Positions 8,411 to 15,867 are shown, numbered from the stretch's first letter. The stretch is DNA of 34,702 bases from Brevibacterium sp. (GCA_031179165.1 JAPSIC010000016.1:1-34702), one strand, 5' to 3'. The notes: a model not told the origin generated them from the letters alone. Translations and numbers: made by a program.

Positions 8411-8441
8411 ACTCAAGACCTTCTCACCGTGTCAAGGTCAA
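8411..8441 (-). promoter_or_regulatory. MerR-type operator/promoter with 19-bp spacer
   Basis: On the minus strand, a -35 TTGACC (8436-8441) and a weak -10 TTGAGT (8411-8416) are separated by 19 bp. The spacer region is filled by a 21-bp dyad at 8418-8438: half-sites ACCTTGACAC and GTGAGAAGGT around a central G, 8 of 10 positions symmetric. A long 19-20 bp spacer over such a dyad is the hallmark of promoters activated by MerR-family proteins. Transcription would start near 8404, just ahead of the strong ribosome site of the HEAT gene. Confidence 0.7.
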
Positions 8442-8480
8442 GAGCTGCGACGACGTCCGCAAGATCTCCTCCCCGCGCCG

Positions 8481-8486
8481 TAGAAT
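8481..8486 (+). promoter_or_regulatory. Candidate -10 (TAGAAT) of the GyrI-like gene
   Basis: TAGAAT lies 29 bases before the ATG at 8516, with the ribosome site GGAGGG in between (8507-8512). No clear -35 is seen, and the MerR dyad is about 43 bases further upstream, so co-regulation is possible but not shown. Confidence 0.4.
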
Positions 8487-8515
8487 CGAGTCATCCCATT
8501 CACTTCGGAGGGCCC

Positions 8516-9151
8516 ATGGACAAGGTCGATCTCAAGAGGACGCTGCCGGATTTCGCGGCGAAGTCCGGGGAGTTCGCCATCCTCGACCTCCCGCCTCGGC
8601 AGTACCTGATGATCGACGGGCACGGCGACCCGAACACCTCCGAGGAGTTCCGCTCCGCCGTCGAGACCCTCTACCCGCTGGCGTACGCACTCAAGTTCCT
8701 CAGCAAGCGGGAACTCGATCGCGACTATGTCGTTCCGCCCCTCGAGGGCCTGTGGTGGGCCGAGGACATGAGCGCGTTCACGAGTGCCCGCGACAAGTCC
8801 GCCTGGGACTTCACGCTCATGCTCCTCGTCCCCGACTGGCTCGGTCGCGAACACTTCGACACCGTCGTCGACGACCTCGACCAGAAGGTCGCGGCGGGGA
8901 AGAAGCACCTCGCCCGCCTCGGCGAGGTTCGCTTCGACACCCTAGCGGAGGGCACGTGTGTGCAGACTCTGCACCTCGGGCCCTTCGACGCCGAGGCGGC
9001 CGTGCTCGAACGCCTCCATCACGACGTGATCCCGGCCTCGGGATTCGAGATGTCGGGCAAGCACCACGAGATCTACCTGAGCGATCTCCGCCGGGTGTCC
9101 GCGGACAGGCTGCGGACGATCCTGCGCCAGCCGGTGCGCCGCACCGAGTGA
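8516..9151 (+). CDS. Free-standing GyrI-like small-molecule-binding protein
   Basis: The 211-residue protein resembles the stand-alone GyrI-like family (SOUL/GyrI fold): an early ILDLPPRQYLMIDGHGDP strand-turn, then SAVETLYPLAYALKF, VVPPLEGLWW, a conserved SAWDFTLMLLVPDWL stretch, and GTCVQTLHLGPFDAEAAVLERLHHDVIPASGFEMSGKHHEIYLSD, in which acidic and aromatic residues would line the pocket. In BmrR-type regulators this domain is the C-terminal drug sensor of a MerR protein; here it is a separate gene, divergent from a MerR-HEAT cluster. ATG 8516 is preceded by GGAGGG. Its TGA abuts the stop of the next, convergent gene with no base between (TGATCA). Confidence 0.8.
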   Translation: MDKVDLKRTLPDFAAKSGEFAILDLPPRQYLMIDGHGDPNTSEEFRSAVETLYPLAYALKFLSKRELDRDYVVPPLEGLWWAEDMSAFTSARDKSAWDFTLMLLVPDWLGREHFDTVVDDLDQKVAAGKKHLARLGEVRFDTLAEGTCVQTLHLGPFDAEAAVLERLHHDVIPASGFEMSGKHHEIYLSDLRRVSADRLRTILRQPVRRTE

Positions 9152-9397
9152 TCAGCTCTGAGTCCACTCGCCGGTCACGGGCGCGGTCCCTCCCGGCGCC
9201 GTCGGCGCACTCGAACCACCGCCGGGACTGAGCTGAGGGTCCTGAACCGGCAGGTCGGCACCGAGATCGAGGGCAACGAAGAACAGGACTCCGAACAGGA
9301 TGAGCGCGATGACCCCACAGACGACGAGGGCGATGAGCGCGATGAGGCATCCGAAGGCAGGCGTTCGCGCCTGCCGGCGACGGTCGAAAAGGATCAT
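9152..9397 (-). CDS. Small single-TM membrane protein
   Basis: The 81-residue protein has a basic start MILFDRRRQARTPAFG, one strong TM helix at about residues 16-41, then a short Pro/Gly/Ser-rich tail ending APVTGEWTQS that is probably outside the membrane. No family is recognised. The ATG at 9397 has no ribosome site but lies 6 nt after TATGAT, which supports a leaderless mRNA and decides this start over upstream codons. Confidence 0.55.
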   Translation of the reverse strand: MILFDRRRQARTPAFGCLIALIALVVCGVIALILFGVLFFVALDLGADLPVQDPQLSPGGGSSAPTAPGGTAPVTGEWTQS

Positions 9398-9403
9398 GGG
9401 GTG

Positions 9404-9409
9404 ATCATA
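9404..9409 (-). promoter_or_regulatory. Candidate -10 (TATGAT) of the small membrane protein
   Basis: TATGAT on the minus strand is followed by CACCCC and then the ATG, the same 6-nt spacing as at several other genes in this window. Confidence 0.5.
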
Positions 9410-9448
9410 GGTGCGACCGCCGCAGTCCCCGGGACCTGGGATCGCTGA

Positions 9449-9500
9449 CGGAGGTGATCTCGGCGGAATCGGGCGCCCCACCTCGGTGTGAGATCCTCCG
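9449..9500. repeat. Interrupted inverted repeat between divergent genes
   Basis: CGGAGGTGATCTC (9449-9461) can pair with GAGATCCTCCG (9490-9500) if two bases bulge, with 28 bases between. The two flanking genes start in opposite directions, so a terminator is not expected; it may be an operator or chance. Nothing coding is seen in the 167-base gap. Confidence 0.35.
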
Positions 9501-9564
9501 AGACGTGCCGGCGCCCCGGCGTGGACTCACGAATCCTTCAGTTCGTTGTCTTATCGTTATATTC

Positions 9565-10152
9565 ATGCCTCACCAGTCTCGTCACCGCCAGGGCCCTCGG
9601 TCCGTGCTCCGCGGCGCCCTGATCGGCCTGGGGGCGGCAGTCACAGCGCTGCTGATTGCCGCCGTCGTCATCGTCAACGCTCCCGTGTCATTCGGCTCGA
9701 CCGCGATCAGGCAGGTGCAGATGGCCTCCGTGAATCAACTCACCAGCGAGCAGGTCGAGCATGCTCGGCTCATCATCGGCATCGGGCGCGGAGGCGGCTT
9801 CGACGACGACGCGATCCGGATCGCGCTGATGACCGCCCTGCAGGAATCCTCCCTGCGCAATCTCGAGCACGGCGACCGCGACTCCGTCGGCCTGTTCCAG
9901 CAGCGCCCGTCCCAGGGGTGGGGAGAACCCCGGGAGCTGACGGACCCCGTCTTCGCCACGAAGTCGTTCTACGGCATCAATCCCGCGGTCGAGAATCCCG
10001 GTCTCGAGCAGATCCCGGGTTGGCGGTCGATGTCACCGACCGAAGCCGCCCAGGCCGTGCAGCGCTCCGCCTTCCCCAGCGCCTACGAGCAGTGGGAGGG
10101 CCTGGCCGAGGATCTCATCCGCTCCCAGAACGACGTGGAGGCGATGCACTGA
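9565..10152 (+). CDS. Membrane-anchored lysozyme/transglycosylase-like protein
   Basis: The 195-residue protein has an uncleaved-looking signal anchor at about residues 15-37 (basic HQSRHRQGPRSVLRG, then a hydrophobic helix). The extracellular domain reads LTSEQVEHARLIIGIGRGGGFDDDAIRIALMTALQESSLRNLEHGDRDSVGLFQQRPSQGWG; the QESSLRNLEHGDRDSVGLFQQRPSQGWG stretch is typical of actinobacterial lysozyme-like domains, with the E of QESS the likely catalytic acid. It ends with PGWRSMSPTEAAQAVQRSAFPSAYEQWE, also family-typical. It probably cuts or binds peptidoglycan. No ribosome site precedes the ATG; AT-rich TTATCGTTATATTC directly upstream suggests a leaderless start. Confidence 0.75.
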   Translation: MPHQSRHRQGPRSVLRGALIGLGAAVTALLIAAVVIVNAPVSFGSTAIRQVQMASVNQLTSEQVEHARLIIGIGRGGGFDDDAIRIALMTALQESSLRNLEHGDRDSVGLFQQRPSQGWGEPRELTDPVFATKSFYGINPAVENPGLEQIPGWRSMSPTEAAQAVQRSAFPSAYEQWEGLAEDLIRSQNDVEAMH

Positions 10153-10189
10153 CCGGTGCCCGCGGCACCGGCCGACGCACGCGCGGCCA

Positions 10190-11602
10190 TCAGTCCGAGA
10201 GTCGGTCGAGAACCTCGCCGAGGCGGCGCATCGCCTCCGTGTAGCCGGCCGGATTGGGGCCGGCGAAGTTGAGACGCACAAACGGCGCGGGCGGCTCGGC
10301 GGGGAACCATTCCCCGCCTCCGGTGAGCAGCACCCCGGCCTCGGCCGCCGCCTTCACGAACCCCTCGGCGCCGACGTTGGCCGGCAGCCTCCCCCACAGG
10401 TTGAGGCCGCCGGTGGGGACATGCTCGAGCAGCAGCTCGGGAACCTCTGCCCTGATCGCGGCCGCCAGCGAGTCCCGACGCTCGCGCAGCCGATGGCCGA
10501 GGCTGCGGACATGAGTCCGCCACGCCGGGCTGGAGACGACGTCGAGGGTGGCGGTCTGCAGGATCGGACTGACGTACATCGCCTCCGCCTGCACGTCGGT
10601 GCGGATCCGCTCCCGCGCCGGGCCGCGGGCGATGACGGCGGCCACCCTGAGCGCCGGGGACACGCTCTTGGTCAGCGACCGGATGTAGACGACGTGCCCG
10701 TCGGCGTCATCGGCCACGAGCGGCTGCGAGGCGGCGTCGATTCCGAAGTCGTGCGCCCAGTCGTCTTCGACGAGGAACGCCCGGCGGGACCGCACGAGGT
10801 CGAGCACGCCTGCGCGCAGTCCCGGGCTCCAGTTCGCTCCGGTGGGATTGGCGAAGTTCGGCTGCGCGTAGAAGGCCGTGGCTCCCGAACGTGCGAATGC
10901 CTCCTCGAGCACCTCGGGATCGGGCCCGGCGATTCCCGAGGGCACCGGGACCAGACGCACCCGGGCATGGCGCGCGGCGGCGATGAGGCCCCAATAGGTC
11001 GGGGACTCGACGATCAGGGACCGGCCCGGCCCGACCACGGCGCGCAGGATCGACGCCAGACCGCTCTGGCTGCCGGGGACGATCGTGACGTCGGCCGGAT
11101 TCGGTTCGGACATGTGCCGTGAGGCGCCGTCGGCGAGTTCGGTGGCGAACCACTGCTGCAGATCAGCATCGCCGGTGGAGGGCGCCCGCCGCTGGCGGCT
11201 CTCGGACCGGGCCACCCTGCCCAGCGCTGCCCTGACCAGATCCCCGGGCAGGAGACCGGGCTCGGGATAGCCGCTGTGCAGGGCGAAGGCATCATGGCTC
11301 GCCACCTGCAGGGCCGACATCGACGAGGTGACCGCGGGCTCCCCGTGCCCCAGGGCCGCCGTCTGCCAGCTGAGGTCGGGAGGGGCGATCGAACGGGCGG
11401 CACGGACGAAGGTTCCGACCCCCGGCCGCGATTCGACGAGGCCCCGGCGCCCCAATGTGCTCAGTGCCTTCTGCACCGTCACCGGGGAGGCACCGAAGCG
11501 CGCGACCAGAGCCCTGGTCGAGGGCAGCCTCTCCCCCGGAGCCGCGGTGTCGATCCACCGGGCGAGTTCCGCGACGATCCTCGCACTGCTATCGTGATGC
11601 AT
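10190..11602 (-). CDS. MocR-type (GntR HTH + aminotransferase) transcriptional regulator
   Basis: The 470-residue protein has an N-terminal GntR winged helix (GERLPSTRALVARFGASPVTVQKALSTLGRRGLVESRPGVGTFV; about 23-66) joined to a fold-type I aminotransferase-like domain (about 100-470). The PLP site is kept: NFANPTG (249-255), VEDDW (278-282) and K312 in SLTKSVSPALR. MocR proteins use PLP or its adducts as signals and usually control a neighbouring gene, here most likely the divergent DMT exporter whose start codon overlaps its own. ATG 11602 has no ribosome site; TATTAT lies 8 nt upstream, so the mRNA may be leaderless. Confidence 0.88.
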   Translation of the reverse strand: MHHDSSARIVAELARWIDTAAPGERLPSTRALVARFGASPVTVQKALSTLGRRGLVESRPGVGTFVRAARSIAPPDLSWQTAALGHGEPAVTSSMSALQVASHDAFALHSGYPEPGLLPGDLVRAALGRVARSESRQRRAPSTGDADLQQWFATELADGASRHMSEPNPADVTIVPGSQSGLASILRAVVGPGRSLIVESPTYWGLIAAARHARVRLVPVPSGIAGPDPEVLEEAFARSGATAFYAQPNFANPTGANWSPGLRAGVLDLVRSRRAFLVEDDWAHDFGIDAASQPLVADDADGHVVYIRSLTKSVSPALRVAAVIARGPARERIRTDVQAEAMYVSPILQTATLDVVSSPAWRTHVRSLGHRLRERRDSLAAAIRAEVPELLLEHVPTGGLNLWGRLPANVGAEGFVKAAAEAGVLLTGGGEWFPAEPPAPFVRLNFAGPNPAGYTEAMRRLGEVLDRLSD

Positions 11603-11616
11603 GAAGATCAATAATA
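11590..11616. promoter_or_regulatory. Overlapping divergent start codons and promoters (MocR regulator / DMT exporter)
   Basis: The minus-strand ATG (11602-11600) and the plus-strand ATG (11601-11603) share two base pairs within GCATGA. A TATTAT -10-like hexamer for the regulator lies at 11611-11616 and a weaker TATCGT for the exporter at 11590-11595. Each promoter element therefore lies close to, or inside, the other gene's coding sequence. The octamer TAGCGCTA nearby is a perfect palindrome. Confidence 0.5.
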
Positions 11617-12554
11617 GCGCTACTCGAACTGATTCCACTCCGCTACTCAAGGCATCGACCCGGGCCGGGCTGTGGTGGGGCCTCCTCGGCGTCCTCGCGT
11701 TCTCCTTCACCGTTCCCCTCACCCGCATCGCCGCCGAGTCCGGCACGATGTCCCCGCTCTTCCTCGGTGCCGGCCGAGCCGCCGTCGCCTCGGTGCCGGC
11801 CGGGCTCGTCCTCATCGTCGTCGCTCGACGAGCCGGTGGACCGAGGGCACTTCACCTCCCCAACCGGACACAGTGCCTTCGCCTTCTCCTCGTGGCCGGC
11901 GGGATCGTCCTCGGCTTTCCGCTCCTGACCTCATTCGCACTCGCCCACACCTCGGCGTCCCATGGAGCCGTCGTCATCGCGCTCCTGCCCGCGGCCACCG
12001 CCGCGGCCGCGGTGATCCGCACCAAGGAACCGACCGGTCGGTCCTTCTGGCTGATGGCGGGGCTGAGCGCCGTCGTCGCGGTGGTGTTCGCCCTGATCCA
12101 CGGCCAGGGGTTCGGGGTGCTCGGGATCGCGGATGTCCTGCTCTTCGCGGCCGTCATCGCCGCCGCCGTCGGCTATGCCGAGGGCGGTGTGCTGGCGCGG
12201 GAGCTGGGGTCGTGGCAGACGGTGTCGTGGGCGCTCGTCCTGTCCGCGCCGGTCACCATCGGCCTCACGCTCGCCTCGGCGGCGGCCGCTCCGCCTCGCG
12301 GGACGCTGATCGAATGGCTCGCCTTCGGGTATCTGGCGTTGATCAGCATGTTCCTGGGATTCTTCGCCTGGTATCGCGGGTTGGCGATCGGTCCGATGGC
12401 GCGGGTGTCGCAGGTCCAGCTCAGCCAACCGGTGATGACCCTCGCCTGGGCGGCGGTGCTGCTGGGTGAGTCGCTCGACTGGGAGACCGCCGTCTGCGGC
12501 ATCGCGGTCATCGGCTGCGCTGCGCTGACCGTGCGCACGCGGCTGCGCTCATGA
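11601..12554 (+). CDS. EamA/DMT-superfamily transporter
   Basis: The 317-residue protein has ten predicted TM helices, in two EamA repeats of five: the first from GLWWGLLGVLAFSFTVPLTRIAA to about residue 150, the second from FGVLGIADVLLFAAVIAAAVGYAEGGVLARELG to the end (WAAVLLGESLDWETAVCGIAVIGCAALTVRTR). The family moves amino acids, amines or related metabolites, most often outward. Its divergent MocR regulator suggests a PLP-linked or amino compound as substrate or signal (inference). The start ATG 11601 is the only one compatible with a full first helix. Confidence 0.85.
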   Translation: MKINNSATRTDSTPLLKASTRAGLWWGLLGVLAFSFTVPLTRIAAESGTMSPLFLGAGRAAVASVPAGLVLIVVARRAGGPRALHLPNRTQCLRLLLVAGGIVLGFPLLTSFALAHTSASHGAVVIALLPAATAAAAVIRTKEPTGRSFWLMAGLSAVVAVVFALIHGQGFGVLGIADVLLFAAVIAAAVGYAEGGVLARELGSWQTVSWALVLSAPVTIGLTLASAAAAPPRGTLIEWLAFGYLALISMFLGFFAWYRGLAIGPMARVSQVQLSQPVMTLAWAAVLLGESLDWETAVCGIAVIGCAALTVRTRLRS

Positions 12555-12589
12555 GCGTCGAGGTCGTCCTCCTCGACCCCCGGGTCCGG

Positions 12590-12595
12590 TAATCT
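12590..12595 (+). promoter_or_regulatory. Candidate -10 (TAATCT) of the ArsR gene
   Basis: TAATCT is followed by CTACCC and then the ATG at 12602; no ribosome site is present, so a leaderless transcript is likely. I see no inverted repeat that would be an obvious self-operator. Confidence 0.5.
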
Positions 12596-12601
12596 CTACC
12601 C

Positions 12602-12961
12602 ATGGCCTCCACTCAAGATCCCGTCCCGGTCAGTGCCGATGTCGAAGCCCTGCTGCGCAACCCCGAGGACAACCTCGAGGCCATCTCCGAGACGGCGGAT
12701 CTGTTCAAGGCCCTCGCGACTCCCTCGCGGCTGAAGATGCTGCTGGTCCTCGCCCATGGCGAGGCGACCGTGACCCACATCGTCGAGTCGACCGGACTGT
12801 CCCAGCCCCTGGTGTCCCAGCATCTGAAGTTCCTGCGCGGCCTCCACCTGGTCGGGGTCAACCGCATCGGGCGTGAGGCCTACTACTCGCTCAAGGACGA
12901 TCACGTCGCCCACATCATCCTCGACGCCCTGGCCCACACGGTCGAAGCCCACGAGCACTGA
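12602..12961 (+). CDS. ArsR/SmtB-family metal-sensing repressor with an alpha-5 zinc site
   Basis: The 119-residue winged-helix protein has a central HTH (ATVTHIVESTGLSQPLVSQHLKFLRGLHLVGVNRIGREAYYSL; about 55-97). The last helix carries D99, H101, H112 and E115, which match in spacing the Asp-x-His-(10)-His-x-x-Glu alpha-5 site of SmtB/CzrA zinc sensors; two more His (117, 119) end the chain. There is no ELCVCD-type alpha-3 cysteine site, so arsenic or cadmium sensing is unlikely. By family knowledge it should leave DNA when Zn (or Co/Ni) binds the dimer interface. No metal pump is adjacent; the nearest is the CDF exporter about 10 kb away. Confidence 0.85.
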   Translation: MASTQDPVPVSADVEALLRNPEDNLEAISETADLFKALATPSRLKMLLVLAHGEATVTHIVESTGLSQPLVSQHLKFLRGLHLVGVNRIGREAYYSLKDDHVAHIILDALAHTVEAHEH

Positions 12962-13020
12962 CCCTCGCTCCACCGCCTCGGGCCTGCGCTCAGCGCTCGC
13001 GCCGGAGCCACCGCCTCGGC

Positions 13021-13962
13021 TCAGCCCTGCCAGCGCCGCCTTCGCAGAGCCTCCGGGCCGCCGCCGACGACCCACACGATTCCCGCCACGAGCCCCGCGC
13101 CGATCCACTGCGCCGGCTGCAGCCGTTCCCCTGCGACCAGGGATCCCAGCACGACCGCGGACAGCGGCTGCAGCAGCATGAGCGCTGCCGTGCGCGAGAC
13201 CGGGATCCGCGGACTGCAGATGCTCAGCAGCACCCACGACAGGGCCTGCCCGAAGACGGCCAGCACCACCATCCACGCCCACCCGTCGAGGCCCAGGTCG
13301 AAGTCGAGTCCGCCGAGGGCGAAACCGGCGATCGCCGTCACCACCCCGGCCGCGACGGTGCCCACGGCCACGGGGGTCACGACGAACTTCGGCGCCAGCC
13401 TGCGACAGTGGTGGATGCCGAAGATGTAGACGCCGTAGAGGACTCCGGACAGGACCCCGAAGATCGCGCCGCGGGTCGGATTCTCCGCCGTCTCGTCGAC
13501 GCCGAGGACGCCTCCAGTCAGCAGCATGCCGATGATCATCACCGGGATGCAGCCGATGAAGAGCCACCCCGGCCGGGACCCGCCGAAGGCCCAGACGAGG
13601 GCGGGGAAGACGATGACCTGGACGCTGATGAGGACCGTCGACACCCCCACCCCGGCGTCGAGCACGCTCTGCGCCCACAGCACGTAGTCGAGGCCGAGGG
13701 CGGCTCCCGCACAGGCCGCGACGACCGTCGCCCGCTGCGGCAGCCGGCCCCGCTTCCGCAGCTCCCCGACGACCAGCGGGGCCAGGGCGAGGACGGCGAT
13801 CCAGCAGCGGAGGAAGGCCGCGGTCGGGGCGGTGGCATCGGCGAGGATGACGAACAGGCCGGAGGCGCCGAGGAAGATCGCCGAGGCGATGATTCCCAGG
13901 GTGGCCGGTCCTGGGGAGATCGACCCGGACCCCGGCCGGGGCGCTCTCGGACCCGGGGTCAT
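13021..13962 (-). CDS. EamA/DMT-superfamily transporter
   Basis: The 313-residue protein has ten predicted TM helices in two EamA repeats, from LGIIASAIFLGASGLFVILADATAPTAAFLRCWIAVLALAPL to PLSAVVLGSLVAGERLQPAQWIGAGLVAGIVWVV. It shows only the general EamA pattern in common with the other DMT protein, so it is a paralogue rather than a recent copy. Its ATG overlaps the stop of the upstream aminotransferase gene in an ATGA, so the two are translationally coupled and probably act on related compounds, for example production or exchange of an amino acid and its export (inference). It is convergent with the ArsR gene, 59 bases away; the word CCACCGCCTCGG occurs twice in that gap. Confidence 0.85.
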   Translation of the reverse strand: MTPGPRAPRPGSGSISPGPATLGIIASAIFLGASGLFVILADATAPTAAFLRCWIAVLALAPLVVGELRKRGRLPQRATVVAACAGAALGLDYVLWAQSVLDAGVGVSTVLISVQVIVFPALVWAFGGSRPGWLFIGCIPVMIIGMLLTGGVLGVDETAENPTRGAIFGVLSGVLYGVYIFGIHHCRRLAPKFVVTPVAVGTVAAGVVTAIAGFALGGLDFDLGLDGWAWMVVLAVFGQALSWVLLSICSPRIPVSRTAALMLLQPLSAVVLGSLVAGERLQPAQWIGAGLVAGIVWVVGGGPEALRRRRWQG

Positions 13963-15167
13963 CGGAGGAAGTCGAGGATCCGCGCGAGCGCCTCGGCGGT
14001 CTTCTCCGCACCCACCGCCAGGGACAGGCGCACGGACTGGGGCCCGTGCACGGTGTCGAAGTCGTCGCCCGGGGCCAGCGCCACCCCGGTCGCCTCGAGC
14101 AGCGCCTGGCACCAGTGGGCGGACGTCGCCAGATCCGAGCGCTCCAGGATGTCGTCGATGCGGGCGTACATGTAGAAGGCCCCATCGGGCGGTGCCATGT
14201 CGGTGAACCCGAGTTCGGCCGTGGCGTCGAGGACGTGGTCGCGAGCGCGGGCGAAGGAGGCGACGGCGGCTTCGCACTCGGCGTAGGACTCGGGCTCGAA
14301 GGCCGCGACCGCCGCATGCTGGGCGGGAACCGGCGCGCACAGAGCAAGGTTGCCGGCGACGTTCTGCGCCGGTGAGCGCAGCCCCTCCGGCAGGATCGCC
14401 CAGCCCAGGCGCCACCCGGTCATCGCCCAGTACTTCGAGAACGAGGAGATGACGATGGCGTCGTCGTCGTGCCTGATCGCCGTCTCCCCGCGGGTGCCGA
14501 TGTAGCTGATGCCGTGGTAGATCTCGTCGGAGATCACCTGCACATCGTGCTCGTGGCACCAGTCGATGAGCTCGCCGAGGTGATCGCCGGTGATCATCGT
14601 CCCCGTCGGGTTCGCGGGAGATGCGAGCATCAGGCCCTTCAGCGGGGCGTGGGCATGCGCCTGCTCGAGGAGTTCGACGGTGGGCTGGAAGCCCGACTCG
14701 GAGCCGCAGTCGAGCTCGACGACCTCGCAGTCGAGAGCGGTCAGGATGTTCTTGTACGCCCCGTAGCCCGGGCGGGCGAGCGCCACCCGGTCCCCGGCAT
14801 CGAAGCAGGTGAGGAACGCGATCTGGAATGCGCCGGAGGACCCGGTGGTGATGGCGACGCGCTCGGCGGGGATGTCCACGTCGTACCAGTCGCGGTAGTG
14901 GGCGGCGATGGCCGCGCGCAGTTCCGGGATGCCGAAGATCGCCGAGTAGCCGAGGTCGGTCCCGTCGGAGAGGATCTCGGCGGCGCGTCTGCGCACGGGT
15001 GCGGGCGCGCCCTGGGTCGGCTCGCCCAAGCACATCGCGATCGTGTCGTGGCCCTGGCTGCGCATCTGCTGCACGCGGGCCACAATGTTCATCGCCGCAA
15101 ACGGTTCGACGAGTCCGGCACGGGAGGAGACGCGGGAACCCCGCCGAGAGGCATCGGAAGTGTGCAT
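13959..15167 (-). CDS. Class I/II PLP-dependent aminotransferase
   Basis: The 402-residue fold-type I aminotransferase contains the expected set: CLGEPTQGAP (46-55), a TTGSSGAFQIAF cofactor-phosphate loop (107-118), SPANPTGT with N186, SDEIYHGI with D214 and Y217, the Schiff-base lysine K245 in SSFSKYWAMTGWRLGW with R253, and a C-terminal R in VRLSLAVG. The order resembles aspartate/aromatic-type class I enzymes; the amino acid used cannot be told. The start ATG 15167 is preceded by CACAGT at 6 nt, so it may be leaderless; an upstream GTG at 15185 is possible. It is coupled to a DMT transporter. Confidence 0.88.
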   Translation of the reverse strand: MHTSDASRRGSRVSSRAGLVEPFAAMNIVARVQQMRSQGHDTIAMCLGEPTQGAPAPVRRRAAEILSDGTDLGYSAIFGIPELRAAIAAHYRDWYDVDIPAERVAITTGSSGAFQIAFLTCFDAGDRVALARPGYGAYKNILTALDCEVVELDCGSESGFQPTVELLEQAHAHAPLKGLMLASPANPTGTMITGDHLGELIDWCHEHDVQVISDEIYHGISYIGTRGETAIRHDDDAIVISSFSKYWAMTGWRLGWAILPEGLRSPAQNVAGNLALCAPVPAQHAAVAAFEPESYAECEAAVASFARARDHVLDATAELGFTDMAPPDGAFYMYARIDDILERSDLATSAHWCQALLEATGVALAPGDDFDTVHGPQSVRLSLAVGAEKTAEALARILDFLR

Positions 15168-15210
15168 GCTGTCACTGTGCCACACGAGGCCGAGGGGCGC
15201 ATACTGGCTC

Positions 15211-15795
15211 TCACTCCTTCTTCTCCCGTGGGAGCCGTCCCATCAGGTAGAACTCGGGATTGGGCATGATTCCGCCGAGGTGCGCCAGCCGATTCGAGAG
15301 ACCGAAGAAGCCGGTGATCGCCCCGATGTCCCAGGCGTCCTCATCGTCGAAGCCGTGCTCGGCCAGCGTCGCGAAGTCGTCGTCGTCGAGGGCCCACGGC
15401 TGCTCGCAGACCTTCAGCGCGAAGTCGAGCATCGCCTTCTGCCGCGGCGGGATCTCGGCCTGCCGGTGGTTGATCGCCACCTGATCGGCGATCACGGGAT
15501 TCCTCTCGTAGATGCGCAGCAGGGCACCATGGGCGACGACGCAGTAGAGGCAGTTGTTGACCGCCGAGGTGGCGGTGACGATCATCTCCCGGTCGGCCGT
15601 CGTCAGTGTCCCGGTCTCCTTCTCCATCAGCGCCTCGTAGTAGGCGAAGAAGGCGCGGAACTCGGCCGGTCGGCGAGCCAGGGAGAGGAACACGTTGGGG
15701 ACGAACCCCGACTTCTCGGACACGGCCAGGATGTGCTCGCGGATGTCGTCCTCGACGTCGGCGATGTCTTTCAGTGGATACCGCATGATGTCCAT
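15211..15795 (-). CDS. AhpD-like (carboxymuconolactone decarboxylase family) peroxidase-related protein
   Basis: The 194-residue, mostly helical protein carries the redox motif NNCLYCVVAHGALLR with C82, C85 and H89 and a preceding acidic TTADREMIV (E70), as in AhpD-like peroxidase-related proteins. The N-terminal FVPNVFLSLARRPAEFRAFFAYYEALM and C-terminal AITGFFGLSNRLAHLGGIMPNPEFYLMG are typical of this subfamily. Predicted role: thiol-based peroxide or nitrosothiol reduction in the cytosol; partner unknown. Start at ATG 15795; ATG 15786 is also possible, and ribosome sites are weak. It is divergent from the cupin/MBL operon, with 72 bases between. Confidence 0.82.
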   Translation of the reverse strand: MDIMRYPLKDIADVEDDIREHILAVSEKSGFVPNVFLSLARRPAEFRAFFAYYEALMEKETGTLTTADREMIVTATSAVNNCLYCVVAHGALLRIYERNPVIADQVAINHRQAEIPPRQKAMLDFALKVCEQPWALDDDDFATLAEHGFDDEDAWDIGAITGFFGLSNRLAHLGGIMPNPEFYLMGRLPREKKE

Positions 15796-15867
15796 GCTAT
15801 GTCCCGGGCCCTCCACCGACGGCTATGGTGGGAATGCACAGGCGCAGCATCGAAGGAGATCCGAAGA

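Noticed and set aside
13963-15033. Minus-strand frame fused upstream of the second DMT transporter
   Set aside because: It overlaps the aminotransferase gene in another frame; the transporter starts at the ATGA overlap at 13962.
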